A stretch of 64,000 nucleotides of DNA from NCBI GenBank assembly GCA_003956705.1, contig QZCP01000044.1, forward strand, positions 28,053-92,052. Direction: 5' to 3'. Under the pieces are notes generated by a model that did not search any database, was not told the DNA's origin, and saw nothing but the letters and a program-made list of their open reading frames with translations. Below, one piece after another: positions 35,003 through 48,102 of the stretch (positions are counted from its first letter, which is position 1; each line of letters starts with the position of its first letter). The stretch is from Brevipalpus yothersi (lineage: Eukaryota; Arthropoda; Arachnida; Trombidiformes; Tenuipalpidae). Made by a program: the position numbers and the translations under genes.

Positions 35003-37873
35003 ATGAGATCACTTTTTTTGGTCTTGATTCTTATGACCAGAGTTCAGTTGAATGAATTTGGGACAGTTAAGTGGAAAACTGATGATGGTGAATCACTACC
35101 AACAGTTGAAATTACTTTTGGAGGTGAAATTATGGAAATTCCGCTTCGAGAAGCTCCTTTCTGTCGACTTTGGGAAACTCACAAATGTCTGTGTTTTATG
35201 CTACTGGAAGACGATGGTATCTCGAATTGGGGCTCAGCTTCATTCTCATATTGTATGGATGGAAATATTCGAGGACACTTTATGAACAGTACTGACTTTT
35301 TTGAGGTGAGAACTATTGAAATCGGACCAGCGCCTAAATACAATGTGACGAAATATCCTCCAGGAGAAAATAATACCAATCAACTGATTGATGATATTAG
35401 TACACCTGATAATTCCAGCACCAATGGTTCATTCTACTTTGAGCCATATTCGGATGAGAAGCTTAAAGATCACGAGACTGGCTTTATAAAATGTTTTTTC
35501 CTGATTGATCCGAAAATATTCATATTCGAACCAAGAGATACAATCGATCACTACCTCCAGGAGCTGATCAATGATGCGAATGATCATTTTCGTGTCTTCA
35601 ATATGTTGGCTGTATATAAAGGATGGAAAAAAGCTAATCCAGAGGACCTTACCAAAATACAGACTGTGAAAGATATGGATGATTTCACCAACAAGGGTTA
35701 TGAAAGCTATGTCGATGGAAATTTTAGTGGTCTGGTTATCCTGTTCACCCCAATAAGCATATACAGTGAAGGTTAGTGTTTGATATGATCGAATTTTGCT
35801 TTCATGCAGCAACTGTGCCCAGATCAGAGTTAAAATTCATTGATAACATCCTGATTCCTTCTGATTTGAATTTCATCTCTATCGTTTTTTTCTATGACAG
35901 ATGGAAATTTAAACCTCGGCCGAGCATTAATTAGCAGCATATGCTATCATACGATAGGATTTTTTTTAAAATATCTAGTAAAGATTGATAAATCTACCCA
36001 AAAGAAAATAGCACTAACTTTTGCACATGAAGTTGGACACACACTTGGTCTGGAGCATAAAGATAAAACATCTTGTCAGACAGCTCCCGAGGGCAAATAT
36101 TATATCATGTCTGATAGAAGTACTAATTTACTGGATGGACTGATTTGGTCAGATTGTAGTAAAGAAGAAATCCGAAAAAAGAGACCATCTTATTTTTGTA
36201 TGAAACAGAGAATCAAGCCTTCCAAGCCATCGTGTCGAAATGGCATTCTAGAAGAAGGGGAAGAATGCGAATGTGTCTTGCCAGAGTGTGCAAAATGTTG
36301 TGATAAAAAGTGTCAACTAACCGAGGGCTCAAGCTGCTCCAGTGGTCCATGCTGTGATTTGAGTACTTGTATGCCCAGAAAAAAGGAAGATAAATACACA
36401 TGTCGAAAAGCAAGGGATGTATGTGACTTACCTGAAAGTTGTAGTGGGCGAACAAACAAATGTCCAGTCAACTACGTTGTGGCCAATGGCTATCAGTGTG
36501 GAGATTCTTTCAGTCGAGCATACTGCTACAATGGTAAGTGCGGAAGTCATAGAGACTTCTGTAGCTGGGCCACTGGTAATGGTAATCGGGCACCTGAGAA
36601 GTGCTACAATTACAATTTGGGAGGCCCTAGTACGGGTATGGGATGTGGTCCCACTTTCACTGACCGTAAGAATATACCAAATTTCCCTTGCAAGAAGAAA
36701 GACATATATTGTGGCAAATTGCTATGCTCTGATTATCCTGACACGCAAAGATTCAAGGAGGCTGAATGTAAGTTTTTTAAGCCATGCAACTAGAATCTCT
36801 TTTTCAATTTGATGGTTCATTTTCTCAGATGAGAAGAGACTTTATCCCCGTGGTTTTTATTTAGGAGATACTCAATGCACCTTTTTCGATGTTGGGGAAA
36901 ACAATGAATTCCTAGTGGAAGATCCTACATTCGTTCAGAACGGATCTGTGTGCAGGGACAAACCTGAGATGATGTGTGTCAAACAAGAATGTGTTCCACT
37001 GCCTGAAGGGTGTCCAAAAAACTGTTCCGGAAAACTGGTTGAACATCCCGAAACTAGAGAATCGCTTCCCGCTTACATAATTCCAGATCCTGAGTAAGTT
37101 TTTTACCGTTTCTCGACAATCAATTGAGAGAACTCAATGGCACCTAACATCGAGAGAATCTTACTGCAGAATGCTCAATAGATCTCATTCTACATACTTA
37201 TCATTTTCAGATATCATTTAGACTAGCTCACTTTCAGAGAGCTCTTGAAAAATTACCATAGAAACAGCCCATTTCATATCAGCTGTATATCATACTGGAT
37301 TCCTATCACATCGTTTCAGCTCTTGATCGAATTTTCTGATTAGAAGTAGTTTAACAATCCAAACTCCCCATCAAGAGACCTCAACACTCAATGAAAATCG
37401 ATTGCTTTTTTTCTCTTTTCAGTGCTGAACCTGATGATGGAGGTAACGGTGGTAATGGTGGTAATGGTACTAATGGTACTAATGGTACTAATGGTACTAA
37501 TGGTACTAATGGTACTAATGGTACTAATGGTACTAATGGTACTAATGGTACTAATATTGATGAAGCTGAGCCTGAAGGAATTAGCCTTTTCCAATGGTTG
37601 CTGATTATCATCTTCATCTGTTGTTTGATTGTTTCAACCTATTCGATTCATCGATATAAGAGCATGCCAAAGAGACCATCAGGAGAATCGAACGCATCAA
37701 TTACACCAGAAGACTCACCAACTGGAGAACCAGGACCTTCAGAGGGTAATCAGGATAGCATCAAGAAAACTACAGAGGAAAAAACAGAAGAAAAGGACAT
37801 GTCAATTCCAGAAAGAGCCCAGAACCAGATGAAACAGTCGGATGAAGAGGAAAATATCAAGTCAGCGCCATAA
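35003..37873 (+). CDS. Gene I: ADAM-like metalloprotease-disintegrin with expanded Asn-Gly-Thr stalk
   Basis: Exons 35003-35771, 35901-36767, 36829-37093 and 37423-37873 give 783 codons, the longest in the array. The first ATG of F and G is GTG here (34997), so the second Met is used. The zinc site HEVGHTLGLEH lies at 36026-36058, with Met-turn YIMS. The protease and disintegrin belong to the F/G/I/K subfamily; exon 4 is C-type, as in F, but with an intact, in-frame Glu/Lys-rich tail. Before the membrane helix the stalk holds ten consecutive Asn-Gly-Thr triplets, each a potential N-glycosylation sequon. A displaced G-type tail relic follows at 37965. Confidence 0.88.
37466..37555 (+). repeat. 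In-frame 9-bp minisatellite GGTACTAAT in the stalk of gene I
   Basis: About ten tandem units encode (Asn-Gly-Thr)n and change length without changing frame. Genes C, E, F and G carry one or two scattered units, and N none. Confidence 0.92.
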
Positions 37874-37964
37874 AGGAGCTTGATGATTATCAGACCCTAA
37901 GGTATCAAGATTTGTATCAATTGATTACAAAACCATCAATCGATGAAAAATGATAAATCCATCA

Positions 37965-38193
37965 AAGCTTACGATTGGTCAATCGTAAGTCCAAAAAACA
38001 ATCACGAGGCTCAAGCAAATTGGTAACATTTAAAGGCTCTGGCTCTCGGGAACAAAGATCTCCGGAAGATGTTAGTGATAGTTCGAAAAACTGGAAAGTA
38101 GATATACATGATACAGGACATTCGAATTTTGGGAGAAAATCAAAGCTAAGTGGAAAAAGAGCAATTCGAATCTCTCAGAGTCAGAGCTATTGA
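37965..38193 (+). pseudogene. Orphan G-type tail exon fragment after gene I
   Basis: It matches the tail of gene G and the orphan fragment after gene F almost base for base, and sits behind the same C-type 3' flank. It has no acceptor or membrane helix. It shows that F and I inherited the same tail-replacement event. Confidence 0.8.
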
Positions 38194-38957
38194 GAAGATC
38201 ATAATTTGGTAGAGTATCAACAATTGATCAATAATCACCCATTCAGTGTGGAAAGATATCCATCTCATGAAACTTATTCCTCTTCTAAATTCAGATTTCA
38301 GATCAGCAAAGATACCCCAGTCAATCAGAATGTACATCAATTCATATTTGTTCATTTAATTATTTTTTATTCAATTTTTTCTATTCTTTATGTATTTATT
38401 TTTTATTTTTCATTTATTATTTATTTCCCTACTTAAAGTTAAGTGCTATAAAAAACTGACTATCTCTGAACTTGTCCACACAATATCACAAAAATTCGAC
38501 CCATAATCAAAATCCATAATTCTCCCACCATTATCCGAATAGATTGGAAGGATTTCAAGCCAATTGATTGCAGAAAAGTTCCTCTTCCAGAACTCAATCA
38601 TTAAGGTGCCGAACATTAAAATCTAACTCAATAAACCTACACAATCATCACTCACATCAAGCCATCAAATACTCAGAAGATTTCTCTCAAATCTATCAAC
38701 TATGAGCCAGTCTCTGGTGGTCGTATTCATTTTTTGGAATCCAATGAAGAATTTTATACACCTCTAGCACTACTATCAGAAGTTTTTGAAGGTTCAACTG
38801 TATGCCAGATGATGTCTGTGGTTGGAATTTTCATCAAATTAAAGTTTCAATTGCACTACTACTACCAGAAGTAGATAGTCGAGGTTGAAGTTTGACAATA
38901 GCTAATCCACTGTACACCAGATGGACGCTTAGGGTTGAGATTCTCATGAAAAAATTG
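38194..38957. repeat. Duplicated intergenic block (I-J)
   Basis: A copy of the F-G and G-H spacers with a T-rich tract at about 38340-38430. No gene is seen. Confidence 0.72.
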
Positions 38958-38969
38958 AATGATCCTGAT
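38958..38969 (+). promoter_or_regulatory. Conserved upstream motif of gene J
   Basis: AATGATCCTGAT lies 133 nt before the ATG of gene J. Confidence 0.45.
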
Positions 38970-39090
38970 TACGTGATGATGAGCTACTGGTAAAGGGATT
39001 CTTCGTTGGAAAGAAATGCGAGTTAGAGCTAGGACCTGACTATTATCAAGAATTTGGGATTTATTAGACAAAAACGGATTGGCTCCACTG

Positions 39091-41852
39091 ATGGATATGA
39101 GACCACTATTCGCTGCTTATCTGGTTTTCATAACTGAAGTTTGTTTGGATGGGTCTGAGACATTGAAGTGGAATACTGATGATGGAGAAACGATACCAAC
39201 AGTTGAAATTACTTTTGAAGGTGAAATTATGGCAATTCCACTTCGAGAAGCTCCTTTCTGTCGACTTTGGGAAACTCACCAATGTCTGTGTTTTATGCTA
39301 CGAGAAAGTGACAATTCTCACAATTGGAGCTCAGCTTCATTCTCATACTGTGATGATGGAGATATTCGAGGGAGTTTTCTAAACAGTACTGAATTTTTCG
39401 AGGTTAAAACTGTTCAAATTGGATCCTCACGTGAATACAATGTGACCAAGTATCCTCCGGGAGAAAATTATACGGAAGTTATAATTGATCATATCGATGA
39501 TGGATATGATAATTCCAGTGATAATGATTCACTCTACTCCACTCCTTTTGCAGATGAAGAGCTCATGGATTACGAGACTGGTTTCATACCATGCTTTTTT
39601 GTGATCGATCCGGTAATACTGAAAGATCAACCAAACGGTACAATTGACTTCTATCTGCAGGAAATGATCAATGGTGCCAATAAACTTCTTGGAAAGTTCA
39701 ATATACTAGCTTATTATAGCGGCTATTCAATGGCCAGGGAAAAAGACGTCTTAATGGACAGTATTCATCAAGCAGATGATTTTATTATGAAGGGTCACAA
39801 ATATTATCACAATGAAAATATTTCTACAGTGGTTATATTGTTTTCTCCCATATGCATAAGTGATAGATGTGAGTATAATTCATTGCTTATATTCTCAGAT
39901 CGAATCTCTCCAAAGTTTATCAGATGCTATTCTAACCTATCTGCTTCTACCCAATGATAGATGGCTGTGTTGATGGTCGATCCAAGACGGGCTTTATTTG
40001 CTATGCCTCGATCGGAGCATATGTCAGATACAGAAATAGAACCGAAAAATTCTCAATGAGAATGGTAGGACAAACTCTCGCTCATGAGTTAGGGCACACA
40101 CTCGGTTTGTGGCATTCTGAATTAACTGATTGTAAGGACCCTCCGAAAGGTAAAATTTACGTCATGAGCGAGACAACTAATAATTTGGCAGGTGATGTAA
40201 TCTGGTCCGATTGTAGTAAGGACCAAATCAAAAAGATCAGGCCAGCATATTATTGTCTGAGAAAGAAAATCAAGCCTCTGAGACCATCTTGCAAGAACGG
40301 TATTCTCGAAGATGGTGAACAATGTGAATGTGTCTCAGAAGCTTGTAGAAAATGTTGTAATAATGAGTGTCAACTAACAGGAGGCTCAAAATGCTCAAGT
40401 GGTCCATGCTGTAATAGAGAAACTTGTAAGCCACGGAGGAAGAATGAGAAGTACACATGCCGAAAAGCAAGAGACTTATGTGACATACCCGAACTGTGTA
40501 GCGGTAGGACACACAAGTGTCCACTCAACTATGTTGTGGCTGATGGGGCAGACTGTCAACAATGGCACTACGAAGAAAGGTACTGTTATAATGGCAAGTG
40601 TCCTGGTCGACGTGATGTTTGTTCATGGGTTTCTCCTACAAGTTATACATTAGATCTTGACCTGTGTTACGATATTAATACGAACGATTCTCGCTTCGGA
40701 TGTGGCCCCACTTTCACTGACCATAAGGATATCCCGAATTTTTTGTGCGAAGAGGAAAACAAGCTATGTGGCAAATTGTTTTGCCTGAATTGGGGTGGGG
40801 GGAATACCGCCTATTACAGAGCGCGGAGTGAGTTTCCATCGATGAAAAACCTCATAATCAGGATTTCTCTTTCAATTCAAAATTTCAATTCTTCTCAGAT
40901 CAACAGAGAATCAATGAATCATTTGTGTGGGAAGTTAAAGATGGGAAAAGAACTCCCTGCCACTATCTTGTTCTTGGAAGCAATACTCAAGGCTTACAAG
41001 AAGATCATACATTCGTTCAGAATGGGTCTATTTGTGGAACTGAAGATGATCCAAAGATGTGTGTAAAGCAGAAGTGTGTACCCTTGCCTCCTGGATGTCC
41101 GAAAAATTGTTCTGGAAAACGCATTGCACATCCCGAAACTGGGATGCTGTATCCCAGTTACATCCTTCCGGATCCTGAGTGAGTTTATTTGGACCTCAAT
41201 GAAAATCCCAATGCAAAATTACGAAATTACGGGATACATGTACCTTGAAGTTTGATGAGTGAACTTCTGAATGTTCTGATAGAATTTCCTTCTACTCTGA
41301 GCATCCGTTCAATTAATGAGCTAGAAGAGAAAAGGCTGAGTATTGGTCCAATCTATTTTGTATCGTGTGTCAATGTGCATCTATGTCAAATGTGTATCTA
41401 TTTGTAGCTGTTCCCCTTGTTTCTTGACAACGCACCATTTTGAGTCATGGTCAATTCCTAGATGATTATCAACAGCCAACTATACAGAGTTCTGCGTCAG
41501 TGGAATATCATACACCAATCAATTAATCAAATAATTCTTCTCTCTTCTCAGTGCGGAACCTGAGGCTGGTGATGACGTTGAAACTCAACCTGATCTCAAC
41601 TTCTTCCAATTGCTGTTGATTGTCTTTTCAATTTGTTGCATACTGGTTGCGATTGTTTTGGTCTATCGCAATGGCATGTCGAGAAGACATTCAGAACAAT
41701 CAAGTGTATCGGTCTCATTCAAGGGTCCTCCGGAGCAGATAGATTCTAGGGATCTCAGTGGTAATCCAAAAAACTTGAGAGTAGAATTCCGAAATACAAG
41801 GCATAAGAGCCCCAGGAAAAAAACGAGGCCACATAAAAAGGTCAAAGGTTGA
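39091..41852 (+). CDS. Gene J: ADAM-like metalloprotease-disintegrin
   Basis: Exons 39091-39868, 39961-40827, 40899-41178 and 41552-41852 give 741 codons. The zinc site HELGHTLGLWH lies at 40083-40115, with Met-turn YVMS. The disintegrin segment (CKPRRKNEKYTC, CDIPELC) is H-type. The end of the cysteine-rich domain has diverged locally, with a Gly-rich NWGGGNTAYY in place of the segment seen in H and L. The stalk is EAGDDVETQPD, followed by a membrane helix and a basic tail two to three residues shorter than in H. It is the second gene of the I-J pair; exon 1 is almost the same as in L. Confidence 0.88.
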
Positions 41853-41889
41853 ATTTCTTCAAGTCATAATCTGAAACTGCACTGTTATC

Positions 41890-43780
41890 GAAGAAATATG
41901 CTTTATCTTATCTAATCAATCATGAGAGATAAAATAATCTTATCAGTATTTTGGTTTCATGCCTAGTTTTTTATGGAGAGAATATATTGATTTTTGACCA
42001 ACTTGTCCACGGGCTAGAGATATCACGGGTGTGCAGTCTTATCTAATCAATCAGGAGAGATAAGATAATCTTATCAGTGTTCTGGTTTCACGTTTAGTTT
42101 TTTTGTGAAGGGAATATATTGATTTCTGACCAACTTGTACCAATGCTGTGAGCATGAAATATACCTTATCTTATCTAATTACTCATGAGAGATAAAATAA
42201 TCTTATCATTTTTTTGGACTCCTGCCCAGTTTTTCTGTAAGAAAGATATATTGATTTTTGATCAACTTGTCCCCGAGTCTTCTTCATGGTTTGTGTACAG
42301 ACTTATCTTATCAGTTGTGAGAAATATGATAGTGTTATCACTATTTTGGTTTCAAATCTGGTTCTTCCAGGAAATGATAAATCTATTTTCGATAACCTTA
42401 TCATTTTTCGAAAACCAAAAAAAACTTTTTATCTTGTCACATATGTGATAAGAATTCAAATGATACCATTTTTATCTCGATATGACTGCGCGTTTTCGAG
42501 ATAGCAAAAAAGAATAAAATGGCTTTATCTCTGGAAGTATGAGTCATACAGAGTTTTAAACTAGTTTTTTGGTCTTATCACAACTGATTATATATGATAA
42601 GGAAGTTTCATCAAAATCTGAGCATGGGCAGTTTTGACCATTGTCCTTTTACCATGGAAAATAATTCAAATGATGATGCTGGGAAGTCTTCCAAAACTAA
42701 GCCTCCTCTTTTCTAATTCACCTCACACTCAGAGAAAAAGCCACTCTGCCTCATCATAAGTGGAGAGAACTCACATACCTGAGCGTATTAAATTTTGAAG
42801 ATAATAAATCATTGCTCTCATCTCAAAACGAGCCTCTCTTTCAATGTTAGATCTTCTCATTATTGATCCCATGATAAACAGGATGAAGTTGACAACAAGG
42901 TGGAACCAATATTTAAATGAAATTATTTATTTCTCAATTGCGTTTTGAATGAGAGACGATCTTCATTATCAAATTGGCGTCAAAATAAGTCAAATATATT
43001 ATGAGAGTCAGTCTAGATTCTCTCCCCAGTTTTCAGGGAGTATGAGTCTCCGATCGAGCGCGAGGATCTCTTCCATTACTGAGTAGAATTCTGAAAAGGT
43101 TTTCCAAATCAAGTCAAAACACGTCAGTTCCTTGCAACTTGAATTCAGAATGGAATTAATTGGAATCCCCTGAAAGGACATGTCCGGAAATGGCCCATTC
43201 TTGATTTTGAAAATTTTGATCGATCTTAGCTGAACTTTTGACGAGGATTACGAATATGAGGTCTAAAATTATACCAGATGCACTGAAATCGCGATGGTGA
43301 AAAAAATCTCATGAACACAAGATTGTGATAACGCATTCTTATCACTCATCGATAGTAAGATAAACTGAGGTATATCTCATGCTTCGAAAATTGGGAGAAG
43401 TTGGTCAAAATGAGCCTCTTTATTCATAACTCAAGAATATCTCGAAAGTGATGAGTAAAAATCGTAAACTGATAACATTTTCTTATCTTTCATCGGAAGT
43501 GAGATGAGATAAGGTATGACTCATCCTCCAGATGATGAAAAAAATGATAAATGTGAGAAAAAAATCTCATGAACACAAGATTGTGATAACATATTCTTAT
43601 CACTCATCGATAGTGAAATAAGCTGAGGTATATCTCATGCTTCGAAAATTGGGAGAAGTTGGTCAAAATAAGCTTTCCCATGCATTTCCCAAAAATGAAG
43701 CATGAATTTTCGAGACTGATAATATTCCCTTATCGTCAACTACATACGAGATAAGGTAAGGAATGACTCATCAACAATAG
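41890..43780. repeat. Complex inverted/tandem repeat block rich in TTATCT/AGATAA
   Basis: The left part (about 41895-42400) has three to four degenerate units of about 130 nt, each with AGATAA..TTATC and a TTTTTGACCAACTTGTCC segment. The right part (about 43310-43760) has two to three units in the opposite orientation with GGAGAAGTTGGTCAAAA. The interval between has no gene. This looks like a fold-back or non-autonomous element with repetitive arms inserted after gene J. Confidence 0.65.
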
Positions 43781-45214
43781 GAAGAATATCACACTATTGG
43801 AGGAAAGATGTGTTTTTCATATGTAATGACATATGTTGTGACAAGAATACTTGTTATTCAACGAAAATATGACGAATCATCCAAGTGAAGAGAGGGTACC
43901 AGAGACCTGTTGGTGCTAACCAGCTAGCACCACGTGGAGGTAGGGATGGGTTTTGTCCAGCCTCAGACAGTTTTTCCCAGTTAAGGTTACATCGAGAGCC
44001 ATTCGAGTTTGTTGAGGCTTTTGCCACCTATGGTATTGATGTTGACTCACCCTATTTCTAACGAGCGGAACTTCCTTCATGATTCCGTAGAAATAAGAAT
44101 CATCAAGTATTCGTCTTGATCGGGATCGATAGAGAAGGCATAGATAGAGCTACCGACCGGTACTGCAAGTGCATGCCTAGCCGGAGGACTATTGGTCCTT
44201 GTGAGCATGCACTTTTCTTTTTTATCAATCGTTGGAAGTGGTTTCGAGAGTCCTGTTCCAGCTGCTCCACTCGATCATGTTCTCGATTCAGATCTTTAGG
44301 GGAGAAATCAGAGCTCTCATGTCGATTGGTAGGTATTCGATGCAAACATGAGTGTTCATCGTCTTGATCAACTATTTTTTCCTTTTTTTCAGAATATCAT
44401 GAACTCTCGGCAAATATTTTTGTTGTCGTTCATTTATTTATTTGATTATTTATTCACCTATTTATCTTCGATTGCTTTTCATGTATGATCCAATCATAAA
44501 AGGCTCAATTCATTCTTTCAATAATACTCAATCTTCAACGAGAAATCATGTGCATAATTCACTAACGCGATGTAGAAAACATTACCGATGGATCAATGCT
44601 AGAGAAGCAACCGAGCTTGTTGAAATATGATCTCCGAATAGCCATCTTCATTGGATATCATAGGCATGAGAAATCATTAACTAATTCAGCATGATTGGCT
44701 CTAAAGATTCCATCAATGCATTGAAAAAATAGCATTTAACTAAGATTATCGCTTTTTGTTGCTAAAACTTGATGTAAACTATGCCAATAATTCGTCGATG
44801 AATAATCCAATATGAAATCATGCATTCCGTGTGTTTATTTGCGAAAATCAGCGATTTCGAACACTTTCCGTGCTCAACTTTGAGCCTCAAAAACTCGGCG
44901 ACTTTTGACCTAGGCATCTCAAACTTGGTATCATAGTGATCTGTAGATGATAATCTATCAGAATATATAATTTTTATCAAAATCGGACATGGGCCAAAAA
45001 AACCCCTTTTCCGGACATGTCCTTTTTGGTTTTGGGTGGGATGAACAAATTTTCGAGCTAGAATGATCCAGATGAACTGGGAATACAAAGTTTTTATCTC
45101 AAAAATTTTGCTTAAACATATCAGCATTTAAACTCGCAGTGAGATGTTTTTAGAGTGATAGGAGGAGTGAGCGATTATCTAGTGTTCAGGATTTGAATTT
45201 TCATGAACAAATTG
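43781..45214. other. Intergenic sequence before gene K
   Basis: No gene can be supported. It contains two short hairpins (GGTGCTA..TAGCACC at about 43911-43930, and 44167-44214) and a 121-codon minus-strand frame (45127-44762) without recognisable domains. The match to the F and I upstream block resumes only at about 45180. Confidence 0.45.
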
Positions 45215-45226
45215 AATAATCCTGTT
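45215..45226 (+). promoter_or_regulatory. Conserved upstream motif of gene K
   Basis: AATAATCCTGTT lies 133 nt before the ATG of gene K. Confidence 0.45.
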
Positions 45227-45347
45227 TGTGGGGTGAAAAGCTACTGAAGAAATGAAATAGAATGACCATTGGATGATATTATTGAATGTTCTAGCAATTG
45301 ATAGAGGTTTCGAATTTAGCTGAGGAAAATTTATTGATGATTCACTC

Positions 45348-48102
45348 ATGGATATGAGATCACTATCCTTGGTCTTGATCCTTATGACCAGAGTTCGGTT
45401 GAATGAATTTGGGACAGTCAAGTGGAAAACTGATGATGGTGAATCACTACCAACAGTTGAAATTACTTTTGAAGGTGAAATTATGGAAATTCCGCTTCGA
45501 GAAGCTCCTTTCTGTCGACTTTGGGAAACTCACAAATGTCTGTGTTTTATGCTACTGGAAGACGATGGTATCTCAAATTGGGGCTCAGCTTCATTCTCAT
45601 ATTGTATGGATGGAAATATTCGAGGACACTTTATGAACAGTACTGACTTTTTTGAGGTGAGAACTATTGAAATTGGACCAGCGCCTAAATACAATGTGAC
45701 GAAATATCCTCCAGGAGAAAATGATACCAATCAACTGATTGATGATATTAGTACACCCGATAATTCCAGCACCAATGGTTCATTCTACTTTGAGCCTTTT
45801 TCGGATGAAAAGCTCAAAGATCACGAGACTGGCTTTATAAAATGTTTTTTCCTGATTGATCCGAAAATATTCATATTTGAACCAAGAGATACAATAGATC
45901 ACTACCTCCAGGAGCTAATCAATGATGCGAATGATTATTTTCGTGTCTTCAATATGTTGGCTGTATATACAGGATGGAAAAAAGCTAATCCAGAGGACCT
46001 TACCAAAATACAGACTAGGAGAGATATGGATGGCTTCAACAGAAAGGGTTATGAAAGCTATGTCGATGGAAATTTTAGTGGTCTGGTTATCCTGTTCACC
46101 CCAATAAGAATATACGATAGAAGTTAGTGTTTGATATGATCAAATTATGCTTTGGCGCAGCAACTGTGCCCAGATCAAAGTCAAAATTCATTGATAACAG
46201 CCTGATCCCTTTTGATTTGGATTTCATCTCTATCGTTTTTTTCCATGACAGATGGAAATTTAATCCTCGGTCTAGCATTTATGCGCACCATATGCTATTA
46301 TACGATCGGATTTTTTTTGAAATATCTAGTAAAGATTGATAAATCTACCCACAAGAAAATAGCACTAACTTTTGCACATGAAGTTGGACACACACTTGGT
46401 CTGGAGCACACAGATAAAACATCTTGTCAGAAAGCTCCCAAGGGCAAATATTATATCATGACTAATGAAAGCACTAATATACTGGATGGAGTGATTTGGT
46501 CAGATTGTAGTAAAGAAGAAATCCGAAAAAAGAGACCATATTATCTTTGTATGAAACAGAGAATCAAGCCTTCCAAGCCATCGTGTCGAAATGGCATTCT
46601 AGAAGAAGGGGAAGAATGCGAATGTGTCTCGCCAGAGTGTACAAAATGTTGTGATAAAAATTGTCAACTAACCAAGGGCTCAAGCTGCTCCAGTGGTCCA
46701 TGCTGTGATTTGAGTACTTGTATGCCCAGAAAAAAGGAAGATAAATACACATGTCGAAAAGCAAGAGATGCATGTGACCTACCTGAAAGATGTAGTGGGC
46801 GAACAAACAGATGTCCAGTCAACTACGTTGTAGCCAATGGCTATCAGTGTGGAGATTCTTTCAGTCGAGCATACTGCTACAACGGTAAGTGTGGAAATCA
46901 TAGGGATTTCTGTAGCTGGGCCAATGGTGTTGGTGATCGAGCACCTGAGAAGTGTTACAATCTGAATGTGAATGTGGGAGAGCCTGGAATGGGATGTGGT
47001 CCCACTTTCACTGACCCCAAGAATGTATCGAATTTCCCATGCAAGGAGAAAGACAAATATTGTGGCAAATTGCTATGCTTTAATTCACCTAACACGAAAC
47101 AACTCCAAGAGGCTATAAGTAAGTTTTCTAAGCCATGCAACTAGAATCTCTTTTTCAATTTGATGGTTCATTATTTCAGATGAAAAGAGAATTTTTGCCA
47201 TTTCACTATTTTTTCAAGATCCAGATAAAACTCAATGCGAATTTTTCAAAGTTGAGAAAAACAATGAATTCCTAGTGGAAGATCCTACATTCGTTCAGAA
47301 CGGATCTGCGTGCAGGGACAAACCTGAGATGATGTGTGTCAAACAAGAATGTGTCCCTTTGCCTCCTGGATGTCCAAAAAACTGTCCCGGAAAACTAGTT
47401 AAACATCCTGAAACAGGAGAATCGCTTCCTGCTTACATACTCCCAGATCCTGAGTAAGTTTTTCTCCAACGATCGAAATGAACATTAGGATATACTTTCA
47501 GCGATCTCAGTTCTCCATAAGCGAGTCCCATGCTAACATCAGTTCAGTTTATCATCCAGGCAAGATTAACTTGAGAAATACTAGCACAAATAGATCATAA
47601 GAGTAATCAAACCATGATATTCGAATATAATGTTTGAGCATAGTATTCATCCCTCATCCAACTGTGATTGAATATTCCATATAAATGCTATTTATACCCC
47701 CCACTAAGCTAGATCCATTTCAATAAGATCTTCAGCGACACAATAATCAATACCTCCTATCAGAGGAACGGTATGCATCAGTATGATATTTGATTTCTCT
47801 CTTACGCTAGGGCGGAACCCGACTATGGCGATGAAACTGAGCCTGTAGGAATCAGCATATTCCAATGGTTCTTGATTATCCTCTCAACCTGTTGTTTGAG
47901 TGTGTTGATCACTTTGGTCTATCGTAAGTCCAAGAATCAGTCACAAGGCTCAAGCAAATTGGTGACATTTAAAGGCTCAGCCCCTCGGGAACAAAGATCT
48001 CCGAAAGATATTAGTGATAGTTCGAAGAACTGGAAAGTAGAGATACAGGATACAAGACATTCCAGAAGAAAACCAAAGCTGAGTGGGAAAAGAGCAATTT
48101 GA
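45348..48102 (+). CDS. Gene K: ADAM-like metalloprotease-disintegrin
   Basis: Exons 45348-46122, 46252-47118, 47180-47453 and 47811-48102 give 735 codons. The zinc site HEVGHTLGLEH lies at 46377-46409, with Met-turn YIMT. The disintegrin loop CRKARDACDLPERC again contains R-x6-DLPE. Exon 3 starts with a segment unlike F, G and I (IFAISLFFQDPDKTQC). The acceptor of exon 4 is CGCTAG|G, so the split codon is Glu rather than Asp. The stalk lacks NGT sequons (DYGDETEPVG), and the tail is G-type. It is the first gene of the K-L pair. Confidence 0.87.

Noticed and set aside
37381..37617. Repetitive minus- and plus-strand frames (poly Leu-Val-Pro, Thr-Ile-Ser, Leu-Met-Val) across the stalk repeat of gene I
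   Set aside because: They are other-frame readings of the 9-bp minisatellite, which is explained by the Asn-Gly-Thr stalk.
41890..43780. CRISPR array
   Set aside because: The units are degenerate, about 130 nt long and partly inverted, in eukaryotic sequence with no cas genes.
43900..44050. tRNA or SINE-like sequence around the GGTGCTA..TAGCACC hairpin
   Set aside because: A cloverleaf and clear A/B boxes could not be drawn.
44103..44367. Overlapping plus and minus frames of about 80 codons near the hairpin
   Set aside because: No domain, no conservation and no flanking gene features.
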